43,137 nt of DNA from CAZMSQ01 sp964569025 (GCA_964569025.1 CAZMSQ010000018.1:1-43137); one strand, 5' to 3'. Shown: positions 1 through 9,599, counted from the stretch's first letter. A program made the numbers and translations. The notes: generated by a model from the letters alone, not told the origin.

Positions 1-749
1 AGCCCTTGCTCCTCAGCATCTTTAAGTATTGCTTCTCGAATGCCCATGGTTTCCTGATTAAGTTGAAGTTTATTGAGTTCTTTTTCAAAAATACGGGTAC
101 TATCCTGATTTTCAAAATGCAGATAATAAAGGACAAAATCCATGAGGTTTCGGATTGTTTCCTTGTCCAAACCGTGAGATAAATAATATCTGATCATCCC
201 GATCTTGCTTTGAATAATCGCGGCATCATCTTCATAGTCATCAAGCGCCCTCCTGGCAACTTCAAGAACAAATCCAAACGGATTGCCCGATTGACGCAGA
301 TCCTCCGGTTCGTGTGAGATAATTGAAAAAGAATTGAATATGTAAACGATCTTTGTGCCGAAATGCTCATGATAAAACTCCGATTGATGCAAATGGACCG
401 CACGATCGGTGTAAATGGCCAGTCCTAAAGGTGCAATGCCGTATTTATCAAAAATCCGGTAGAAATACTGAAACATCCGTTCGGAAAAATGAACGTCGTT
501 GTATCCTTGCACCTCAACATGGATGAGAATCCATCGCTCTTCTCCGCCCCTTAGATAAACCCTTAGCAATTTATCTGCATGCCGTTGCCTGGTCTCCGAA
601 TCTGGCTGCAAGGAAGCCAATTCTTTATCCAGAAAATTGACCTTCCGGCTTTTGTCCATCTGTTCATAAATTTCAGGATAGAAAAAAGCAACAAAATCAG
701 GTGCCAGGTTTTCAATGATGCCTTTCCAGAGTGCGTCTTTGCGTATCAT
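1..749 (-). CDS. Rpn family recombination-promoting nuclease / PDDEXK transposase-like protein (partial, 3' end outside window)
   Basis: An open frame runs from an ATG at 749 to the left edge (249 codons, no stop), starting MIRKDALWKGIIENLAPDF. The central segment LLRVYLRGGEERWILIHVEV followed by QGYND matches the PD-(D/E)xK core of the Rpn/'putative transposase' nuclease family, where an acidic residue and the E-x-Q motif form the metal site; a conserved helical part with MFQYFYRIFDKYG and LAIYTD follows. The family is typically about 270-330 residues and ends in an E/G/R-rich tail, which the last visible codons (DAEEQG) seem to begin. Members are linked to RecA-independent recombination and occur in many recent copies per genome. 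Composition is clearly more AT-rich than the genes to the right, suggesting acquisition by transfer. Family assignment is firm; activity is inferred. Confidence 0.8.
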   Translation of the reverse strand, partial: MIRKDALWKGIIENLAPDFVAFFYPEIYEQMDKSRKVNFLDKELASLQPDSETRQRHADKLLRVYLRGGEERWILIHVEVQGYNDVHFSERMFQYFYRIFDKYGIAPLGLAIYTDRAVHLHQSEFYHEHFGTKIVYIFNSFSIISHEPEDLRQSGNPFGFVLEVARRALDDYEDDAAIIQSKIGMIRYYLSHGLDKETIRNLMDFVLYYLHFENQDSTRIFEKELNKLQLNQETMGIREAILKDAEEQG

Positions 750-917
750 ATATGCAATTTAGGATATATTTCATAAGAACACAAGTTGTTTTGAAAAAAT
801 AATTGCATTATTTTGGTCTTCTTTACGGATAAGGTCTAGGCCGGTTGTGAGGGCACATCTCGCAACTCAATGCAAAAGCTTATGTTATGAGTATGATCTT
901 TTACAATCAATCTAAGT

Positions 918-1445
918 ATGCTCTTCGATAATCCGACAATCGACATTCAGCACCTCCCGCCGCTGGCAGAAATATCGTGGAATGCACCCGCCCCGGGGCA
1001 CCTTCGTCAGGGGCTTGTTCAGACGGCCATTTTGTTCGGCGTGTTTGGCGTTGGTATTGCTATTGCTCAATTTATTGGTGTCCCGACCGAAGTTTTTTAT
1101 CCTGTAATGGGCGTTTATATATTGTTGCTCACATTTTCGATCATTTTTGTCATCAAGGACCATCAGGTAAGAGGGTATGCGCTTCGGCAACGAGACATTA
1201 CGGCAAAAAGTGGGTGGATTTTCCGAAATGTCACAACCGTACCGTTCAATCGAATCCAGCATGTGGAAACCAAAGAAGGGGTCATCGAGCGACTGTTTGG
1301 GTTGAGTACGCTTCAGGTCTTTACAGCCGGAGGCAGTGCCAGCGACCTGGCAGTGCCGGGTTTGCCGGCTGATACAGCTATGAGAATCAAGGAATTTATC
1401 TCTGTAGCAGCCTCCGAACAGCCTGTTGACCAGGAAGAAGAATAG
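918..1445 (+). CDS. YdbS-like PH domain-containing membrane protein
   Basis: 175 residues. Two adjacent hydrophobic segments (about residues 35-55 and 60-80) are followed by a bacterial PH (bPH2, formerly DUF304) domain at about 85-165: GYALRQRDITAKSGWIFR, then TTVPFNRIQHVET, then ERLFGLSTLQVFTAGG. This is the usual layout of YdbS-type proteins, whose role in the membrane is not settled (the Bacillus YdbS/YdbT pair has been linked to resistance to certain bacteriocins). It sits three bases upstream of a YdbT-type gene, so the two are almost certainly co-transcribed and probably form a complex. The ATG at 918 gives a start consistent with the family. No promoter motif was convincing in the upstream region. 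Confidence 0.85.
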   Translation: MLFDNPTIDIQHLPPLAEISWNAPAPGHLRQGLVQTAILFGVFGVGIAIAQFIGVPTEVFYPVMGVYILLLTFSIIFVIKDHQVRGYALRQRDITAKSGWIFRNVTTVPFNRIQHVETKEGVIERLFGLSTLQVFTAGGSASDLAVPGLPADTAMRIKEFISVAASEQPVDQEEE

Positions 1446-1448
1446 AAA

Positions 1449-2981
1449 ATGAGCGAGCCGGTCAACATTTACTCTGCATTGAACGTGCCGAGAAGACAGT
1501 CTCCTGTGGCTGTTCTATTGATTCTCTTCAAAACACTTGGTCGAATTGCAAGCCAGGCGTGGCCACTTTTGATCGTGGTTGTGCTCGACCCTCATCCGCC
1601 AGCACAGCCCATGTGGTTAACTGCCATTGCTGTGGCCTTTGCACTGATTCCGGCATTGATGGCAGTCGTGACTTACTTCCGGTTTTTTTTCTACATGACG
1701 CAACAAGAACTGGTCATAGAGCGAGCCATCATCGGCAAGCGGAGGCTGGTTGTGCCTTTCGGGCGCATTCAAACCATCCACATCAGGGAAACGGTCATCC
1801 ACAGGTTCTTTGGAGTGGTCGGACTTGATATTGATACAGCAGGCTCAAAAGGAAAAGAATTCTCCATTGCTGCCCTCAAAAAGGACCATGCAGAATTTCT
1901 TCAGGAATTCCTCCTGAAAAGAAAGGAAGAGGCCATTTCTGATGGTGCACCAATTGAAATCCCTTCAGCTAAGGCTCAAGAAGCCATGTCAACTCAACCA
2001 GCCGCCGACCAACTTCTCCTCGCCCTCTCCTTGTCTGACCTCTTGAAAATTGGTGTCAGTGGCAATCATCTCCAAACCGCCGGATTGATTTTCGGATTCC
2101 TCTTTCCCATTTATCAAACGGTCCAGGACGCCCTCGGTAATGCCCTTGAGCAACAGATTGAAACGGCAGTTTCATTTCTCTTTCAGTCCCTCTTTCTTAT
2201 TCTTTTTCTGGTCCTTCCCCTGTTCATTTTTTTCTCCTTTCTGCTGACGCTTTTCCGGACCGTCCTGAGGTTTTACAATCTCCGGTTTTTCCGCACCACC
2301 GAAGGCTTCAGAGTCGAATCAGGATTGCTGGTCCGCCTCCGCCTATCAGCGCTCACCCACAAAATTCAGCAAATCCATTGGGAGACAAACCCCATCTTCC
2401 GACTTTTCAACATGTATGCCCTTCACATGAAACAGGCATCGTCAGCAGAAGTCTCTGCTCATGATGCCATTTCCGTTCCTGGCAGCACCATTCAACAGGT
2501 CGAGCGGGTCCGTGAGGTGTACTTCCCAGGCGTGGGATCACTGGCTTTTCGAAATCATGAAATTAGCCCCCGGATCATTGGCCGACGCGTTATCTGGTTT
2601 GGTGTGCTCCCGGCTCTGCTCCTGATAACCATAACGTTCTCCTCCTATGGATCGCAGAGTTTATTGTGGCTCCTGTTCATACCGTTACAGTTCATCTTTT
2701 CCGTCTATTACCACCGCCGCTATCGGGTGAGGCTGCACGAATCCGGAGTTCATATCAGACGAGGAATCTGGTTTGAGACCAACGACCTGCTGTTGTGGCA
2801 CAAAGTACAGTCTGTAAAAATCAGACAGAGCCTCTACCAGCGTAGGCACCACCTAGCCACACTTATCTTTTTCACGGCTGCGGGGGAGGTGCGCATACCT
2901 TTTTTCTCCCTTCAAAAGGCATGTGCCCTCAGGGATTATGTCATGTATCAGGTAGAGACAGATACTCGCGACTGGATGTGA
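1449..2981 (+). CDS. YdbT-like protein with three bacterial PH domains
   Basis: 510 residues. The protein has paired membrane helices near residues 20-45 and 55-80, then a bPH2 domain (LVIERAIIGKRRLVVPFGRI, IHRFFGVVGLDIDTAGSKG), a second helix pair near 200-275, a second bPH2 domain (GFRVESGLLVRLRLSALTHK, IFRLFNMYALHMKQASS), a third helix pair near 375-420, and a third bPH2 domain (VHIRRGIWFETNDLLLWHKV). This helix-pair plus PH unit repeated three times is the YdbT architecture. It follows the YdbS-like gene by three bases and its stop is four bases from the convergent S8 protease stop. Membrane location is clear; the biochemical role is unknown, possibly in envelope or lipid homeostasis. Confidence 0.85.
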   Translation: MSEPVNIYSALNVPRRQSPVAVLLILFKTLGRIASQAWPLLIVVVLDPHPPAQPMWLTAIAVAFALIPALMAVVTYFRFFFYMTQQELVIERAIIGKRRLVVPFGRIQTIHIRETVIHRFFGVVGLDIDTAGSKGKEFSIAALKKDHAEFLQEFLLKRKEEAISDGAPIEIPSAKAQEAMSTQPAADQLLLALSLSDLLKIGVSGNHLQTAGLIFGFLFPIYQTVQDALGNALEQQIETAVSFLFQSLFLILFLVLPLFIFFSFLLTLFRTVLRFYNLRFFRTTEGFRVESGLLVRLRLSALTHKIQQIHWETNPIFRLFNMYALHMKQASSAEVSAHDAISVPGSTIQQVERVREVYFPGVGSLAFRNHEISPRIIGRRVIWFGVLPALLLITITFSSYGSQSLLWLLFIPLQFIFSVYYHRRYRVRLHESGVHIRRGIWFETNDLLLWHKVQSVKIRQSLYQRRHHLATLIFFTAAGEVRIPFFSLQKACALRDYVMYQVETDTRDWM

Positions 2982-2985
2982 TTTT

Positions 2986-4611
2986 TTATTGGTGAGGGAG
3001 AATGCGAATGAAGTAAGGCGGTGATGCTAACCTCGGATCTAGAGAGATATGAAGCCCTTTGGAGCCCGATGGTGCCGGGGTAGTGACTTTGTCCAGGATT
3101 TTACCCGTAGATCCGTGCAGGTATATGACACCGCCTTCTTCGAATGTGTCGGCGGGAAGGATGACAACGGGTCGTCTGAATTGGGTGATGGCATCGGGAG
3201 AGCGATCTGTCAGGATGACATACCTGTCATTCAGAAACTGAAAAGCAGCCAGCATATCGGGGATGCCGTACCCCAGAATCGTATCCGGATTGTCCGCCTG
3301 GCTGGCGGTCAGTTCAAGTGCCTCCATAATTTCCGCATTTGACCGCTCTGGAAATGCCTGCCAGAGCGTAGTAACCAGTCCTGCGACCAATGGAGCTGCG
3401 AACGAAGTCCCGGCAGAGAGGGTGAGCTCATCGGCCTCAGTTGAGGCCACTACCACACCATTGCCGGGAGCGGCCACATTGGGCTTGATGCGGCCATCCG
3501 CAGAAGGCCCCCCGGAACTGAAAGGCGCCCGCTCTCCGTCCCAGCCGACAGCTCCCACGGCCAGCACATTCGGTCCGTCGGCCGGACTGCCGATGTAGCG
3601 CCACTCCGACGTGCCCTCATTTCCGGCGCTGTTGACCACCATCATGCCCTTGGTAAATGCCATCTCCGCCCCACGGGTCGCCCAGGTAGTCCGGCCGTCC
3701 ATATCGGCATAGGTCCAGTTCAGCGATGTATCATTGAAGGTCGTATAGCCAAGAGACGAATTGATGACATCCACCCCAAGACTGTCTGCATACTCCGCTG
3801 CGGCAATCCAGTTGAGCTCTTCAACATGAGATTCTCCCTTTGTGTCTTCCGTTTTGCTGAGTACATATGTGGCATCAGGAGCAGTTCCAATCATGACACC
3901 TGGTCTGTTGGCAGCCATGACCGAAAGCACCTGTGATCCGTGCGAACTGCTCTCAAAAACCTCTCGGTCACTCTCTATAAAATCATACCCCTCAAAAAGG
4001 CGCCCTTCTCCGCGCAGACTGTCAAAGACAGACATCAGGTGCACACTGCTAAACCCACCATCTTGCACTTGCACCCAGACGCTCTCACCCCGAAAACCCA
4101 ACTGATGCAGCACATGTCCGTTTGTCATGCTGATTTGCAGGGCCCCCAAACCATAGGCATTCTCATACATCTCCTGATCACCGGACTTCAGACTCGAAGC
4201 CGGCTTCGCCCGCTTTCGGTCCTTGTGGCCACCGACATAATGAATGGTTTCGACGAAGGGCAAGCTGGCGAGTGAGGGCAGCAGGCTTTCGCTGCAGATG
4301 ATTTGCGCCCCGTTCAGCCATTTTGTGGTGTTGTGGATGGTCGCCCCGGCCTCCGATAAGGTCCGAAGGGCAGTTTCATCAACAGGGATGTCGGAAAATT
4401 CAATGGGAAGCCCATACCTCGCGCGCCTTTCAAGGGCCCGCGCAGACAAAAATTCCCAAGGGCGGTGTGGAGACCAGCGCTCCAAATCTTTGTCCTTGAA
4501 TAAAACCAGATATTTCCTCACAATCGGCGTTGCATCTTGTGCAAACAGCCCGCTGGCTATCCCGGAAAAAAGGAGGAGAATGAGAATGGAGAATGAGATT
4601 GGACGTATCAT
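2986..4611 (-). CDS. Secreted subtilisin-like S8 family serine protease
   Basis: 541 residues with an N-terminal signal peptide (hydrophobic core about residues 5-24, ending near GLFAQ). The catalytic triad is visible: Asp184 in VQVQDGGF, His224 in SSSHGSQV and Ser403 in SAGTSFAAPLVAG; the oxyanion-hole Asn is in NSAGNEG near 331. Residues 28-125 resemble an inhibitor-like propeptide (KYLVLFKDKD, FVETIHYVGG). After the catalytic domain (about 170-455) there is a tail of roughly 70 residues ending YFIRILPHQ, which looks like a weakened T9SS type A sorting domain without the usual PNP entry motif. An exported, propeptide-activated protease is well supported; secretion route and substrate are inferred. 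Confidence 0.9.
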   Translation of the reverse strand: MIRPISFSILILLLFSGIASGLFAQDATPIVRKYLVLFKDKDLERWSPHRPWEFLSARALERRARYGLPIEFSDIPVDETALRTLSEAGATIHNTTKWLNGAQIICSESLLPSLASLPFVETIHYVGGHKDRKRAKPASSLKSGDQEMYENAYGLGALQISMTNGHVLHQLGFRGESVWVQVQDGGFSSVHLMSVFDSLRGEGRLFEGYDFIESDREVFESSSHGSQVLSVMAANRPGVMIGTAPDATYVLSKTEDTKGESHVEELNWIAAAEYADSLGVDVINSSLGYTTFNDTSLNWTYADMDGRTTWATRGAEMAFTKGMMVVNSAGNEGTSEWRYIGSPADGPNVLAVGAVGWDGERAPFSSGGPSADGRIKPNVAAPGNGVVVASTEADELTLSAGTSFAAPLVAGLVTTLWQAFPERSNAEIMEALELTASQADNPDTILGYGIPDMLAAFQFLNDRYVILTDRSPDAITQFRRPVVILPADTFEEGGVIYLHGSTGKILDKVTTPAPSGSKGLHISLDPRLASPPYFIRILPHQ

Positions 4612-4745
4612 CTTCGGAATTTGCAGTATCTTCAGTTTACCAGCAGTTTTCGAGCCCGAAGTTCCAGACTGAGACCGAGGTTGTAGAGACTTGATGCTCT
4701 TTTCAACGTAATTTGCAGGATTTCTGTTTCATACAATTTTTCCCC

Positions 4746-6017
4746 ATGTCATTTGCCAGGGAACGACAGCGCACCATTTATTCGTCCGGTATGTCCGGTT
4801 TGCTACCTCGCGTACCTGTGGACTACGATCGCTTGCGGGCTGCGGCGCGGAGGGTATTATCAGCTGAGGCCTTCGCTTACATAGAGGGTGGGGCGGGCCA
4901 TGAGCAGACCCTCGACCAGAACAGGGAGGCCTTTCGCCGTCTCCGCGTTATTCCCCGCATGCTGGCCGGAGTGGAGCGCGTCAATACGTCTGTCACGCTC
5001 TTCAGTCAGCAACTGCCGGTACCCTTTATGATGGCTCCAATTGGTGTGCTCGAATTGGCCCACGCTCAAGCCGACCGGGCCGTTGCTGGTGCCGCGGCTG
5101 GTCAGGGTATCCCAATGGTATTCTCCAATCAGGCTTCAGTTTCCATGGAGGAATGCGCTGCTGTCATGGGCCAGGCCCCGAGATATTTTCAACTGTATTG
5201 GAGCAAAAATAACGACTTGGTTGCCAGCCTGGTGACCAGAGCCGAGGCAGCCGGCTGCTCGGCCATCGTAGTCACCCTTGATACCACATTATTGGGGTGG
5301 CGGCCGCGGGACCTTGATTTGGGCTATCTGCCCTTTCTCAGGGGCATGGGCATTGCCCAATACACTTCAGATCCAGTATTTCAGCGCATGGTCAATGATC
5401 CCACTTTGCTGGGCGAGCCAGCTGCGAGGCCCCGCCTAACAGTCACAACACTCAAAAATCTGGTTTCCCTTTTACGTCGGTACCCGGGTGGATTTTTCGA
5501 GAATCTGACTTCAGGCAGGGCACTTCGGGGCGTCCAGACCTTTATTCATACCTATTCACGCCCCTCCCTATCATGGGAAGATCTCCCTTTCCTGCGCTCT
5601 GTTACCCGCTTGCCCATTCTCCTGAAGGGCATCCTTCATCCAGATGATGCCCGCAGAGCCGTTGATTCGGGAGTTGACGGAATCATTGTTTCCAATCATG
5701 GGGGGCGCCAAATAGACGGGGCACTACCAGCCATTGAGGCACTGCCGAATGTCGTCAGTGCAGTTGGCCCCGACCTGCCAATCTTACTCGACAGTGGAAT
5801 CCGAGGGGGCGCCGATGCCTTTAAGGCGCTGGCCCTCGGTGTAACCGCGGTGCTCATTGGGCGCCCATATGTGTACGCTCTGGCCATTGCCGGTCAACAA
5901 GGGGTCGATGAACTGCTGGCTCATTACAGGGCTGAATTTGAACTCACCATGGCTCTCGCTGGGTGCAGCCATATAGGAGACATCCATTCAGATTTTCTCA
6001 GATCCGGACCATTGTAA
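4746..6017 (+). CDS. FMN-dependent alpha-hydroxy-acid oxidizing enzyme (lactate 2-monooxygenase-like)
   Basis: 423 residues from the ATG at 4746; an upstream in-frame ATG at 4713 would add 11 hydrophobic residues with no family support. It belongs to the TIM-barrel family of lactate oxidase, glycolate oxidase and LldD. Seen: FMN-phosphate region (LPVPFMMAPIGVLELAH), YWSKNNDL substrate-site region, the catalytic base His318 in VSNHGGRQIDGALP, and the second phosphate-binding stretch (DSGIRGGADAFKALALG). The longer middle segment with LGWRPRDLDLGYLPFLRG and YTSDPVF matches L-lactate 2-monooxygenase-like members rather than LldD. Expected reaction: FMN-linked oxidation of lactate or a related 2-hydroxy acid with O2. 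It is divergent from the S8 protease and is not in an obvious operon; exact substrate is inferred. Confidence 0.85.
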   Translation: MSFARERQRTIYSSGMSGLLPRVPVDYDRLRAAARRVLSAEAFAYIEGGAGHEQTLDQNREAFRRLRVIPRMLAGVERVNTSVTLFSQQLPVPFMMAPIGVLELAHAQADRAVAGAAAGQGIPMVFSNQASVSMEECAAVMGQAPRYFQLYWSKNNDLVASLVTRAEAAGCSAIVVTLDTTLLGWRPRDLDLGYLPFLRGMGIAQYTSDPVFQRMVNDPTLLGEPAARPRLTVTTLKNLVSLLRRYPGGFFENLTSGRALRGVQTFIHTYSRPSLSWEDLPFLRSVTRLPILLKGILHPDDARRAVDSGVDGIIVSNHGGRQIDGALPAIEALPNVVSAVGPDLPILLDSGIRGGADAFKALALGVTAVLIGRPYVYALAIAGQQGVDELLAHYRAEFELTMALAGCSHIGDIHSDFLRSGPL

Positions 6018-6043
6018 TTCCCTGATACCTATGTGCCAGATCT

Positions 6044-8974
6044 CTACCGTCTTCGCTCCCGTGGAGGCTGAATGACAAACTGTTGACGTGACTCCCCACC
6101 CCCAGACCTGACTGTCACCACGTATTCACCCGGCACAAGGTAAACCCTGCCGTCGTCAGCCAGAGAAAGATCAGGTAGGTCAGCTCCTCCGGAAGTCTGC
6201 TTTAAAATCTTCCTGAAGGACCCTACGCCTGACTCAGAGATTGTAAGGGAGTAGTCATAGGTCTGCAATCCGGGTGAGGCGGAGATGGTATCCGAAAAAA
6301 TAACTGTCTGCCGACCATCTATGGCCCCTGGTGACACTTCAATAATCACCTCTCCCGCCCTTTGTACATAAAACGGGATTTCGAGAGTGGGCTGCTGGAA
6401 TGAACTCCAGTCGAACCGACGAGCCCCCCAGGATGCATTGTATCTTGTTTCGGCGATTTCGAACGTAGCTACCGGCTTTTGAATCATCGCTGAGTCGAGG
6501 CGCTGCAAGTGAGTGACATCGGCCATGTAAAATGAGCGGCCGTGAGTGGCCAGCACCAGTTTATTATCGCGCGGATGAACCATCAGGTCATGGACCGGCA
6601 CGTTTGGCAGACCCCCTGCAAAAGGCATGAAGTCTTTGCCGCCATTGAGTGAGACCCAGGCCCCATGGTCAGTGCCGACATATAAGAGATCAGGATTGAC
6701 CGGGTCTTCCCGGACCACATTGACAGGCTCTGCCGGAAGAGACTTGCCGAGATCGATCCATGTCGCCCCTCTGTCTTCAGACATATAAAGCCAGGCCTCG
6801 AAATCATCCTGCCGATAGCCATTGAGGGCCACAAATAACCGATCCTGGAGATGCTGCGAGGCCTGAACCCTGCTCACCCACAACCCCTCAGGCCACGGTC
6901 CAGTAAGACGATGCCAGTTGGCACCCCCATCTTCCGTAAGGTGAATCAGACCATCGTCACTACCCGTGTAAATCAACCCAAATTGTAAGGGTGACTCGTG
7001 AATCGTCGTCAGGGTCCCGAAGGGGACGTCTCCCTTTTTGCCTCCTCCAGTCAGATCTTGTGAAATTGCCGTAAAGGTATTCCCCTGATCCATGCTTCGG
7101 TGCACCTTTTGGGAGCCCAGATACAGAATGTCCTGATTGTGGATGCTCAGGTGAATAGGCGTTTGCCAGTTCCATCTCAGCGGTCGCTCACCAAGGGTAT
7201 GTACTGGAGTGATCCGGACGGATCGGCCTCTTCCATTCGCATTGATCCTGAATGTGTTGCCAAATTGATAGCCAGTATAGACCGTCTCATTATCACGCGT
7301 ATCAATTGCGACCTGCATCCCATCGCCACCCATAAGTCGGGTGTATGGATAATGACCTTCAGATTGCCATCGGGCGCTGGCTTTGTACGTGGAAGGTCCC
7401 TTCCAGACACCATTATCCTGCAGTCCGCCGTAAATATTGAACGGTTCTGCCATATCCAGAGCCACGGTGTAGAACTGCCCGACAGGTGGTGTATTGCAGT
7501 GCACCCAGTGCTGACCGTCGTCGTAAGAAATATTGACGCCACCATCATTGCCGAGAATCAGGTGTCCGGGCCGATTGGGATTGACCCATAGCGCATGGTG
7601 GTCAGCATGCACATTCGCGCCATTGATGGAGGAGAATGTCGAGCCGCCATCTTCAGACTTGAGGACGGGTACACCCATGATGTAAACTTTATCAGGATTG
7701 CTTGGGCTTACCCTGATTTGGCCGAAATAGTAGCCGTAGGTATAAAAAACACCTTCCAGGGGAGCTTCATTGGTCAGCGTCCAGGTGGTACCCGAATCAT
7801 CTGACCGATACACCTGCGCCCCGAAAATCGGGGTGTCAAAGAGCAGTGAATTGGCGTCTTCCAGATATTCTACCAGGGCCAATGGTTGTATGGTTCCATT
7901 TCTGACCATTTTCCGAACTCCCTCGGCATCATATGTCTCCGGAAATCCATTAGAGCTCAGAAAATCATCAATGCGGTCCGTATCGAGAGCCAGAAATGCC
8001 TCATCCGTCATGGCCCGCAGGTCATCTTTGGTTAACTTATCATCCTCTTGTTGTTCACCTTCTTTAGAGGGGCGTCGCTCGTAATTGTCTACGACTGCAT
8101 ATAAGCGCTGCCCACCTTCCCCATTGTAGCAGGCCAGACCAATACGGCCCACCTGATCATGGTGAGGAAAGCCGCTGCCAGCAATTGTGAGCCGGTTCCA
8201 TGTCTCTCCGCCATCATCACTCCGCCAGATACCAGATCCGGGACCCGCCTCTTCAAAATTCCAGGCACGGCGCGACCGCTCCCACATGGCGGCATAAAGC
8301 AGGTCTGGGTTTGAGGGGTCTGCCACAAGATCAACGGCACCGGTGCGGGCATCCGTAAATAAAACCCGCCGCCAGGTCTGACCGCCGTCAGAGGTCTTGT
8401 AGACACCCCTCTCCGCATTCTCTGAATACAAATGACCTAATACTGCTACCCAAGCCGTGTTCGTGTCTGAAGGGTGCAACACAATGCGGCCTATGTGATG
8501 GCTTTCTGACAGGCCGAGGTGGTGCCATGTCTGGCCCCCGTCAGATGAGCGGTACACGCCATTTCCGGCATAGGAAGAACGGCTCGAGTTGACCTCACCT
8601 GTACCAACCCAGATAATGCCTTGTGACCAGTCTGCGGCGATGTCGCCTATTGTGATGACGGCCTCCTGGTCAAAAAGGGGACTGAAGGAGGTACCGTTGT
8701 TTTCGGTTTTCCAAACACCGCCAGAGGCATAGGCAACCAGAAAATGTGACGGATCATCCGGAGAGACGTCCAAATCGACTACGCGGCCACCGAACACAGA
8801 AGGACCCACTGATTCGAATGGAAGTGACTGGACAAGTGATGTTTCAACCTGCTTTTGTTTGCCAGCATGCGCTTTCTGTCGCATTGTACCAGGTGATGGC
8901 TCGGTTTGGGCCGAAAGAGACAGATAAGACAGAAGCGTTATTGCCGTGAACAGGCTTGCTTTCAGTGTGTTCAT
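6044..8974 (-). CDS. Secreted BNR / sortilin (VPS10)-like repeat protein
   Basis: 976 residues from the ATG at 8974, chosen because it begins a clean signal peptide (MNTLKASLFTAITLLSYLSL then SAQ); the frame extends to 9175 but that would overlap the divergent DUF2452 gene. At least nine Asp-box/BNR motifs are visible, among them RSSDGGQTWHHLG, KTSDGGQTWRRVL, RSDDGGETWNRLT, RSDDSGTTWTLTN, KSEDGGSTFSSI, LTEDGGANWHRL and MSEDRGATWIDLG, implying one or two large beta-propellers. These proteins are usually named glycosyl hydrolase or VPS10-domain proteins, but no glycosidase catalytic set can be pointed to. An acidic insert (EGEQQEDDKLTKDDL) interrupts the propeller. The C-terminal 120 residues look like beta-sandwich. 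Export and the fold are well supported; function is unknown. Confidence 0.85.
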   Translation of the reverse strand: MNTLKASLFTAITLLSYLSLSAQTEPSPGTMRQKAHAGKQKQVETSLVQSLPFESVGPSVFGGRVVDLDVSPDDPSHFLVAYASGGVWKTENNGTSFSPLFDQEAVITIGDIAADWSQGIIWVGTGEVNSSRSSYAGNGVYRSSDGGQTWHHLGLSESHHIGRIVLHPSDTNTAWVAVLGHLYSENAERGVYKTSDGGQTWRRVLFTDARTGAVDLVADPSNPDLLYAAMWERSRRAWNFEEAGPGSGIWRSDDGGETWNRLTIAGSGFPHHDQVGRIGLACYNGEGGQRLYAVVDNYERRPSKEGEQQEDDKLTKDDLRAMTDEAFLALDTDRIDDFLSSNGFPETYDAEGVRKMVRNGTIQPLALVEYLEDANSLLFDTPIFGAQVYRSDDSGTTWTLTNEAPLEGVFYTYGYYFGQIRVSPSNPDKVYIMGVPVLKSEDGGSTFSSINGANVHADHHALWVNPNRPGHLILGNDGGVNISYDDGQHWVHCNTPPVGQFYTVALDMAEPFNIYGGLQDNGVWKGPSTYKASARWQSEGHYPYTRLMGGDGMQVAIDTRDNETVYTGYQFGNTFRINANGRGRSVRITPVHTLGERPLRWNWQTPIHLSIHNQDILYLGSQKVHRSMDQGNTFTAISQDLTGGGKKGDVPFGTLTTIHESPLQFGLIYTGSDDGLIHLTEDGGANWHRLTGPWPEGLWVSRVQASQHLQDRLFVALNGYRQDDFEAWLYMSEDRGATWIDLGKSLPAEPVNVVREDPVNPDLLYVGTDHGAWVSLNGGKDFMPFAGGLPNVPVHDLMVHPRDNKLVLATHGRSFYMADVTHLQRLDSAMIQKPVATFEIAETRYNASWGARRFDWSSFQQPTLEIPFYVQRAGEVIIEVSPGAIDGRQTVIFSDTISASPGLQTYDYSLTISESGVGSFRKILKQTSGGADLPDLSLADDGRVYLVPGEYVVTVRSGGGESRQQFVIQPPRERRR

Positions 8975-9122
8975 ACTGCTGAATTTTATCTGTAAAGATA
9001 GACAACTCCATTGACCGGTCAGAGCGGAGCGTGGCTGAGTTGGAAAGAAAAGACCGGCAAAGGCAGAAAGGCAATCTTGCCAGAGGAGTGAATGGCGGGC
9101 TTTAGGCTTAAAACAAGATTCA

Positions 9123-9569
9123 ATGAAGAAAAAAGAGACAAACGAAGAATTTGTCAATCCGATAGACCCTGACAAGGTCGCGCAAAACCCGCATCTTCTG
9201 CCGTATGCTCATACCGTCAGCGGGGCAGTCATCAAGCCCGTGGACAGAGGCCGAATCAAGGGGCAGGCAGTCGAGGCCATGTACGAACAGACTGATATGC
9301 AACTTGGCCAGATCCGGAAGCAAATCGAACTGCTGGCGGAGCAGGCACAGGCCATTCAGGACCGGGTGTCCATTTCTGAGAAAATTTATCAGGCTGAGCT
9401 CAGTATCAGGCCTCTCATCGGCCATACGTACCATCTGTATGCAAAAACAGATGATTCTTGGGTGCTTTCAATGATTGGGCCGGAGGAGTGGGGGTCGCAA
9501 TGCCCCTATGACTTCGAAGCCACAGTCCGTCTGCTGGCGGATCATACCTGGGAAATTATTCGCCGATAA
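9123..9569 (+). CDS. DUF2452 domain-containing protein
   Basis: 148 residues matching the conserved Bacteroidota family DUF2452. Recognisable parts are FVNPIDPDKVAQNPHLLPYA near the N-terminus, a central helical, probably coiled-coil part rich in Gln/Glu (MQLGQIRKQIELLAEQAQAI), and the C-terminal TYHLYAKTDDSWVLSMIGPE then EWG. There is no signal peptide or membrane helix, so it is probably cytoplasmic. Function is unknown in the family. It is divergent from the BNR gene and lies 30 bases upstream of the DUF1573 gene, with which it may be co-transcribed. Confidence 0.85.
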   Translation: MKKKETNEEFVNPIDPDKVAQNPHLLPYAHTVSGAVIKPVDRGRIKGQAVEAMYEQTDMQLGQIRKQIELLAEQAQAIQDRVSISEKIYQAELSIRPLIGHTYHLYAKTDDSWVLSMIGPEEWGSQCPYDFEATVRLLADHTWEIIRR

Positions 9570-9599
9570 TTTTTCTCATCAAACGCGCACATCCACGGC

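Noticed and set aside
844..866. Small hairpin GTTGTGAG / CTCGCAAC before the YdbS-like gene
   Set aside because: An 8-bp stem with a G-U pair and no T run or matching partner; could easily occur by chance.
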